Shown here in pieces: positions 58,601 through 64,000 of a DNA stretch of 64,000 nt. The notes beneath the pieces are model-generated. The model was not told the DNA's origin. It was given only the letters and a program-made list of their open reading frames with translations, and made no database searches. The first letter of the stretch is position 1. Each line of letters starts with the position of its first letter. A program made the position numbers and the translations under genes. Location: assembly GCA_019400425.1 (NCBI GenBank), contig JAFREE010000068.1, positions 1-64,000 of the forward strand, read 5' to 3'. This DNA is from Hymenochaete sp. R1. Its lineage: Eukaryota > Basidiomycota > Agaricomycetes > Hymenochaetales > Hymenochaetaceae.

Positions 58601-59167
58601 CCCGTGCGGAGTCCGCGTATTGCGTGTGTCTGTCGAGCGCCGTGCATCGTGCGCCGTGCATCGCTGTCCCAATGGAGGACGAACACAAATTGCCCCATGC
58701 AGCCCACTTTGCCTCCGTCAAAACTCTAATCCTATCGGATCTGATACGTGAAACGAGACGAGACGAGATGCAAAGAGTGCGTGGCGCAAGCGGAGGGCGA
58801 AAAAGACAAATTCTGGAAAGAGACAATCCGCAGGTGGCCGCCACTGTGTCAACTCGCCGACGTGCTGTAATCGCCGCCACCGCAATTCACCGAGGCAACC
58901 TAGGGCGCGGTGAAAACCTAAATTCCGATTGGAGTTACGAAGGCGCAGCAGAGTCGGCTGGGACGATCATCATGGGAACTAGCCTAGCCGTTGAAAGGAC
59001 GGAGATGCACGAGAGGAATCGTTTAGGTAGATTAGATGTGAAGTTTGGGTGTTGCTGGATGCTTGAAATTCGAGAAACGAGTTGAAAATCGAAAGGAAAA
59101 GAGAGTGTGAATGATGTAGAGTAGTGTCGTCGTTTCTCTTTCGATGTTGAAAGAAAGAGGGCAGATA
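55601..59167. other. Long gene-free stretch and 3' region of the Zn2Cys6 gene
   Basis: No gene recognised in about 3.5 kb. Open frames up to about 185 codons exist (for example 58525-59085 on the plus strand), but they lack family motifs and proper starts. 57230-57900 is GA-rich on the plus strand, like the 3' side of the NRG1-like gene. TATAAATAGC near 56457 resembles an isolated TATA box with no gene behind it. Confidence 0.4.
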
Positions 59168-62100
59168 TCAACACATCGCGATTGTCTGCGTCTGCATCCT
59201 AAGATTTTCATCTCCTCCACTACGCACGCGGGCGCGACCGAGGGCGTGCTCGCGCCTCGTACCCGTACCCTTCCTCGCGTCCTTCAAGTCGTCCACCTCC
59301 ATCTCCACGTTCGAGCATCCCAAACCCTCCTTCGTCATCCGACTCGCCTCCCAAAACCTCCGGTCCCGGTCCAGATCCGGATCCTGCTTTGCATCCACCG
59401 AAGAAGGGGTGTAAGGCGCAGGAGACGACGAAGACGAGGCGGGAAGGCACGTACGTCTCCGAAGAATCTGTCTTTGTCCCTGTCTCTGTCTCTGACTCTG
59501 CGTGCCCTGCTCACCGAGCGCTTCCGACTCCATGTCCATCCCCATGCCTGGCTCCGCCTCGGCGTCAGTCGGCACCGGTACATCACGGTGTCTGCTGTCG
59601 TATACGTCCTCCTCCCCTTTCACGTCGACGTCTTCGTACTCACGCCCGTGTCCGTGTCCGTATCTCCTTTTATACTCGAACCCCTCTTCGCGATCCTTCA
59701 CAGAAGTCGACCCAGACACAGAAGCAGAAGCAGAAGCAGACACAGGCGTCGCCAGACCCCGCTGTCTCCCATCTCCAAGACCCAGCTCTCTACCAGCAGG
59801 CCCTGCGCCCGATGCAGAGAGGGGAGCATGACGAAACGGAGATCGGGACCGGATAGACGCAGCTGCCTGCGTAGGCGTCGAGTGGGTACTATGTATCTGC
59901 CCCTGCCCCTGCGCAGGTGTGCGCGACGGAAGTGATGAATGGAGGGGAGAAGGTAAAGGCCGGCTTGAAGGCGCCAACGACGACACCGACCGAGCCTGAC
60001 TCTGAGAAGTCTGGACGTGCAACGACGGGTGTCCGTGTGAATGCAGACTCGATTGGTGCGGAGGCTGAGGTTGAGGCTGAGGTTGATACGAGGGATACTG
60101 GGGTGGGGGTAGAGACGCCGGTCGTTCCATACCCTGAGCTTGTGCCGGTGACTGAGTCTCGTATCCCCCAAAGCGATACGAAGCGCCTGACTTGGCCGAC
60201 GCCGACAAAACTGACGAAGAGGGTGCGCGCCCAAGTGCATGTACGGGTCTGCCGACGGGATCAGACCCAAGTGCGCCGCCTTCCTCCACCGCCGTTCCCA
60301 CTCCCTTCTCACCATCACCAGCCTCCTCCAGATCAACCACCTCCCTCGTCCGTTTCCTCGTCTCGGCCGGCGTCCTCTCCAGACTCTGTGCATGGCCCGC
60401 ACCACCCCGCGATCCGCTCGATGAATGTGCCAAGGGAAGAGGGAGCGAAGGGGACGCTCGTGCTGGTGCAGACTGCGGTGTCAACATCCCGCCCCCTCCT
60501 CGAGTAGGGCTCATCCGATACGTTTGGCCGCTTCCTTGCTGCTGCTGCGGAGGCGGCGGGTACTCGGAAGAGACAGCCCCACCGGGAGGAGGGAGAGCGT
60601 GCAGATGAGGTTGTGCATGTACCGTCTGCACAGGCGTGCGATACCGCTGAAACTCATACTGATGCCTCTGACTCTCATACCCGTGTCCATGTTCATACGA
60701 AGGATGGGGGAGAGACGCGTACGCCCGCACCTGCGCTTGCTGCACGCTAGAACTCGACCCCACCGATCCGACAGACGCCGCAGCGCGATGGTACGAGGAC
60801 GGAGCCGAGGAGGTCGAGGGAGCCGGTCTAGCTCCAGCAGCACCACCAGCAGCGGCGGCGGCGGCAGAAGCACCGGAGGCGAGTTCGGGATGAAGGTGGA
60901 CGAGGATCGCTTCGAGTCTGTATAGCCGTTCTTCGAGGAAGCGATGGCTCCTTCGAAGTTCTTCCCATTCCGTGCGCGTCACCGACTTGTCGCTGTATAG
61001 ATCATCAATTGGGTTTTATTAGTATTTTATCCAACGAAATACTTCATAGATGTGATTTTAAAAAAACTCACACAGGCTCGATGACGTGCCATTTACATTT
61101 ATCTGGCTCGCTCCGTCGTGCGCAGGGTCCACAGGGATGCATCCGATCACACTTGATCTTCCGGCGTTTACATTCTATATTCGCGTTTTTTTTACAAAGA
61201 AAAGAAAGAGAAAATCAGTAAAAGAAGATCCGCGAAGAAATTAAGAAGCGGAATAGAGGATATAGATGGGAAAGGAACCCAGCCATGGGAGCAGAGAACG
61301 CAATATACTGTGCGGGGCCGAAAGGGAGAAGAAGGATGTTATGGGTGTGGGAGCCAACTTGTGTGACGAAAACCACAGAGGCGAAAAGACCGAGATACCC
61401 TTGGGGGAAGGGGAAGGGCGATACCCACGTCTCGACGTCTCAACACCACCACGTCGCATACAACATACACATGCTCCCCCCATCCAAAACCAAATCGGAA
61501 ATAGCGCCCTGCGGCTGAGGGAGACAGAAGACAGAAGACGGAATAAAGTTTATCTGAGAGGTATGGGAACGATTTTTTGAAGTTAGGGTGGTGAAACGTG
61601 CCGTTGTTTCACGCACCACGAGAGCGGAGTGGGGGGGGGGGGGGGCGAGAAAGCAGTGGGAACGGGGAAACGTGTTTAAGCAGGGAGCGTGTAGTGCACG
61701 TAGATCTGGGAAAGGGGGGCTCCGTAAGGTATGTTTTTTTGGGGGGTGTGGAGAGAGGAAGAGGCGCTCGAAATAGGACCTCGAGTCGCGTAAAACGTAT
61801 TGGCTCAAAAGGAACGAGGCGGGATCGAAATACGATAGCCCATGAAAACGAACAGGATACTGAGGGAGTGACGGTTGGAGGAAAGAAAGAAAGAAAAGAA
61901 CGCAAAAAAAACCAAATGAAAAAAGGAAAGAAACACCAAGAGACAAAACTCACCCGTACAGCTCAACGCCTGCCTCCGCCTCTTCTTCTTCGGCGGGCCC
62001 TCACTCTCCCTCTCTTGTTCCCTCTCGCCCCGTTCACGGTCGCGTTCACGTTCACGTTCCCCATCCCCCCGCTTCATCCCACCCACCCCAAGCCTCCCAG

Positions 62101-64000
62101 ACCCCGAAGGACTCGCACCCACCTCCACTTTGAAACTCGAGCCCGAGCCTGACCCGGCTCCTGCACCTCCTGCACCTGCGCCGCCTACGATTGACCGGCC
62201 GCGTGCTCGGGCTCGCCGGACGGCGCCACTACCACCTTCGATTTGAGAGTGAGAGTGAGAGTGAGAGTGAGGCTGGGGCTGGGGTGTATCTTCCCTATCC
62301 GTCTCCGCTTCCGCCTCAGCGTCCGAGTCAAACTCGACCTCGACCTCAACTTCAGCTTCGGCGTCTTCGGGAAGGGGCTCGTCGGGTGGGGATGAGGAAG
62401 AAGGTCGTGCGCGCTGGTGCTTGTGTGGATAAAGCCGTGGTGACGAGTGGGAGAGAGAGGGGTGTATGTGCTGTGAGTATGAATGACGGGGCGTCAATGG
62501 CGGGAGCTGTTGTTGTTGGTGGGGGTGGGGGTGGTGAGGTGGCGGGGCAGTAAGGTGGGATAGACCGGGTAAGGAAGGACGCTCAGAACCGGAAGCAGTG
62601 GATAGAGGGACGTCTCGTTCTCGTTCTCGAGAACGGTAAGGAAAGGAAGAAGAGGTCGACGCTGATGGGTACGTAGAGGACGTCGACGATTGCGGGTCTC
62701 GAGGCGAAAGACTAGTTTGGGAAGGCGTATATTGATGTGGAAGGTGATGATGAGGGTGTGGGTGAGGGTGAAGAGGGTATACTGCTCCTGAACCCGGTCC
62801 AAGTCCAGGGGCTCGGTAGCTCGAGCTCGTATTCCCGCCATGAGAGGATGCTATGGAGGGAAGGTGCTGACGATGATGAAGACGGGATTGATGCTGAAGG
62901 TGCTCGTATTCCATCTCCCTCTCGCGTTTCCTCTCGTCCGCTTCGTGGTCGTCCATCTCGTGGTCGTGGTGGTCGTGGTCATGTTCGTAGTCCTGGTCGT
63001 GGTCAAATCCTCTATCCTCAGTGTCCTCTACTGATCTTCTCCTTTCCATCCTCGCGTGACCGTGCTCGTGCCCGTATTCGTGTCCGCGTGTATGCGAGTG
63101 CGAGTTCGTGTAGATACCGTCCTCTGAAAACTCGCGCCCCTGTTCTCGATCCGACAGACGAAGAGTCGGCCTAGCTCGTGCCCTGCTGTTCGTGCTATGA
63201 TAGTTCGATCCGGCTCTCTGAGGCGAAGGAGGACGCGGACGCGAAGCGAGGAGCAAGAGAGAAGGAGGGGGAGGAGGCGAGGTAGAGGCAGAGGTAGGGT
63301 GAGAGGCCGAAGCTGGGGCGGTCTCGCTGGCAAAGTTCCCAAACGCAGATGTGGAAGCAGAGACAGAAGCAGAAGCAGGGCGAGAAGCGCCGGGCTCGTG
63401 AACAGAAGACGAGCTGATATTGATATGGGCCGGTGTATTTTGATTTAGATTGATGTTAGATGTGCCGAGGAGGGGGGCAGGGAGGGGACGTGAGGAGGAG
63501 GAAGGGTGCGGTGTGCCAGCAAAGCCGGGATTGAATGTAATATAAGCAGGATGTGCATAGGAGGAGGAAGCAGCAGGAGCAGCAGGAGAAGGCACCAGAG
63601 CAGAGTGAGGCGGCGTATATGCGTTGTCGGCGTGAATAGAGTTTGAAGAGATTGGAGGAGTAAATTCGGAAGCGGACCCGGAGTCGAATTCGGATTCTAA
63701 TCCTGACGCGTCTCGCACCATATTCACTCGCCCTCCGCCAGTCCGAGTCCGAGTCCGAGTCCGAGTCCGAGTGCCAGACCTCCTCTCGCCACTACTAGTA
63801 CTAGTACTGGTGCTTGTGTTTGTGTTTGGAGCGGCACTCGTGGCCGTGACCGTGTCCGTTACGGTTACGGTAGTTGAGCCCGCTTCTTCTCCCGCGCCTT
63901 CCTTTCTCGTCTCGTCCGTCCCGTCATACACATATGGCGTTCCATCCCGTCTTGTTCTCCCAGACCTTGCTTCCGATGGGGATGCTGATACTGGCAGTGG
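59168..64000 (-). CDS. Zn(II)2Cys6 transcription factor, very long, 5' partial
   Basis: Three exons are visible: beyond 64000 to 61954, 61174-61072, and 60992-59168; the open frame continues past the right edge. The binuclear cluster is spread over two exons: KKKRRRQALSCT at the end of the first, then ECKRRKIKCDRMHPCGPC and ARRSEPDKCKW, with spacing C-x2-C-x6-C-x5-C-x2-C-x8-C. KKKRRR just before it is a strong nuclear signal. A linker and a short dimerising coiled coil follow (SHRFLEERLYRLEAILVHL). At least 680 residues lie before the cluster, all low complexity: Ser/Ala/Thr-rich, His/Pro-rich, Arg/Glu-rich runs. About 600 similar residues follow and end TIAMC. No fungal 'middle homology' domain is visible. 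A cluster this far from the N-terminus is unusual for this family, where it is normally near residue 20-100. Confidence 0.92.
60061..60086. repeat. Imperfect 12-bp coding repeat
   Basis: GAGGCTGAGGTT repeats that encode alternating Gln-Pro in the Zn2Cys6 protein (minus strand). Confidence 0.8.
61631..61645. repeat. Homopolymer G15
   Basis: Fifteen consecutive G residues on the plus strand, inside the long first visible intron (61953-61175) of the Zn2Cys6 gene. Confidence 0.9.
62245..62271. repeat. GAGAGT hexamer repeat
   Basis: About 4.5 units of GAGAGT on the plus strand, encoding a His-Ser repeat in the Zn2Cys6 protein. Confidence 0.85.
63741..63773. repeat. GAGTCC hexamer repeat
   Basis: About 5.5 units of GAGTCC on the plus strand, encoding a Thr-Arg repeat in the Zn2Cys6 protein. 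Such hexamers change length in frame. Confidence 0.85.

Noticed and set aside
58525..59085. Plus-strand open frame of about 186 codons
   Set aside because: Begins with a non-ATG codon, unusual composition, no motif, and it lies in the presumed 3' region of the Zn2Cys6 gene.
59144..60925. Long plus-strand frames opposite the Zn2Cys6 gene
   Set aside because: They mirror the low-complexity coding repeats on the minus strand, which carries a recognisable zinc cluster and coiled coil in frame.

Overview
The window is eukaryotic, and everything in it points to a filamentous basidiomycete, most likely an agaricomycete. Genes are split by many short GT-AG introns (mostly 45-95 nt). The protein families also fit: a Crinkler-type (CRN) N-terminal domain, small secreted 'glycopeptide' proteins, beta-trefoil lectins, an OPT oligopeptide transporter, a kinesin-7, and very low-complexity transcription factors (poly-Ser, -Gln, -His, -Gly). 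I see no rRNA, convincing tRNA, CRISPR array or intact transposon. All exon models were worked out by hand from splice signals and checked for reading phase; the family names rest on recognised motifs, not on a search.

Layout. 1-4.5 kb is a decayed zone: a Gln-rich gene remnant with a diverged second copy beside it, then a broken CRN gene. 5.9-8.4 kb is a complete NRG1-like C2H2 repressor gene (minus). 9-14 kb is mostly gene-poor but holds the remains of a multi-exon minus-strand gene (12.3-13.5 kb). 14-19.6 kb has three ordinary genes: a multi-pass membrane protein (+), an intronless charged helical protein (+) and an NmrA-like Rossmann protein (-). 22.5-26.4 kb is a tail-to-tail pair of transcription factors (bZIP +, HMG-box -) that share an unusual C-terminal peptide. 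28.5-31.6 kb is a kinesin-7 gene (+).

34-55.6 kb is the dynamic part. Two secreted glycopeptide genes lie in a tandem duplication offset by about 2.93 kb, both intact with identical eight-exon structures. An OPT transporter gene (-, 13 exons) follows. Next comes a duplicated block of about 5-6 kb (copy 1 about 43.4-48.7 kb, copy 2 about 48.7-54.8 kb). Each copy carries an importin-4/Kap123 fragment and a complete beta-trefoil lectin gene. Copy 2 alone contains about 1 kb with remains of a BAR-domain gene. A third, truncated copy starts near 54.85 kb and runs into an inverted fragment of the OPT gene. The lectin is the only part of the block that stays fully open in both copies.

55.6-59.2 kb has no recognised gene. 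59.2-64 kb is a very long Zn(II)2Cys6 transcription factor on the minus strand whose 5' end lies beyond the right edge. There are five transcription-factor or chromatin-type genes or remnants around ordinary housekeeping genes; no operon-like or obvious biosynthetic cluster is visible. The best leads are the shared C-terminal YSTGR peptide of the two neighbouring transcription factors and the lectin-centred serial duplication.
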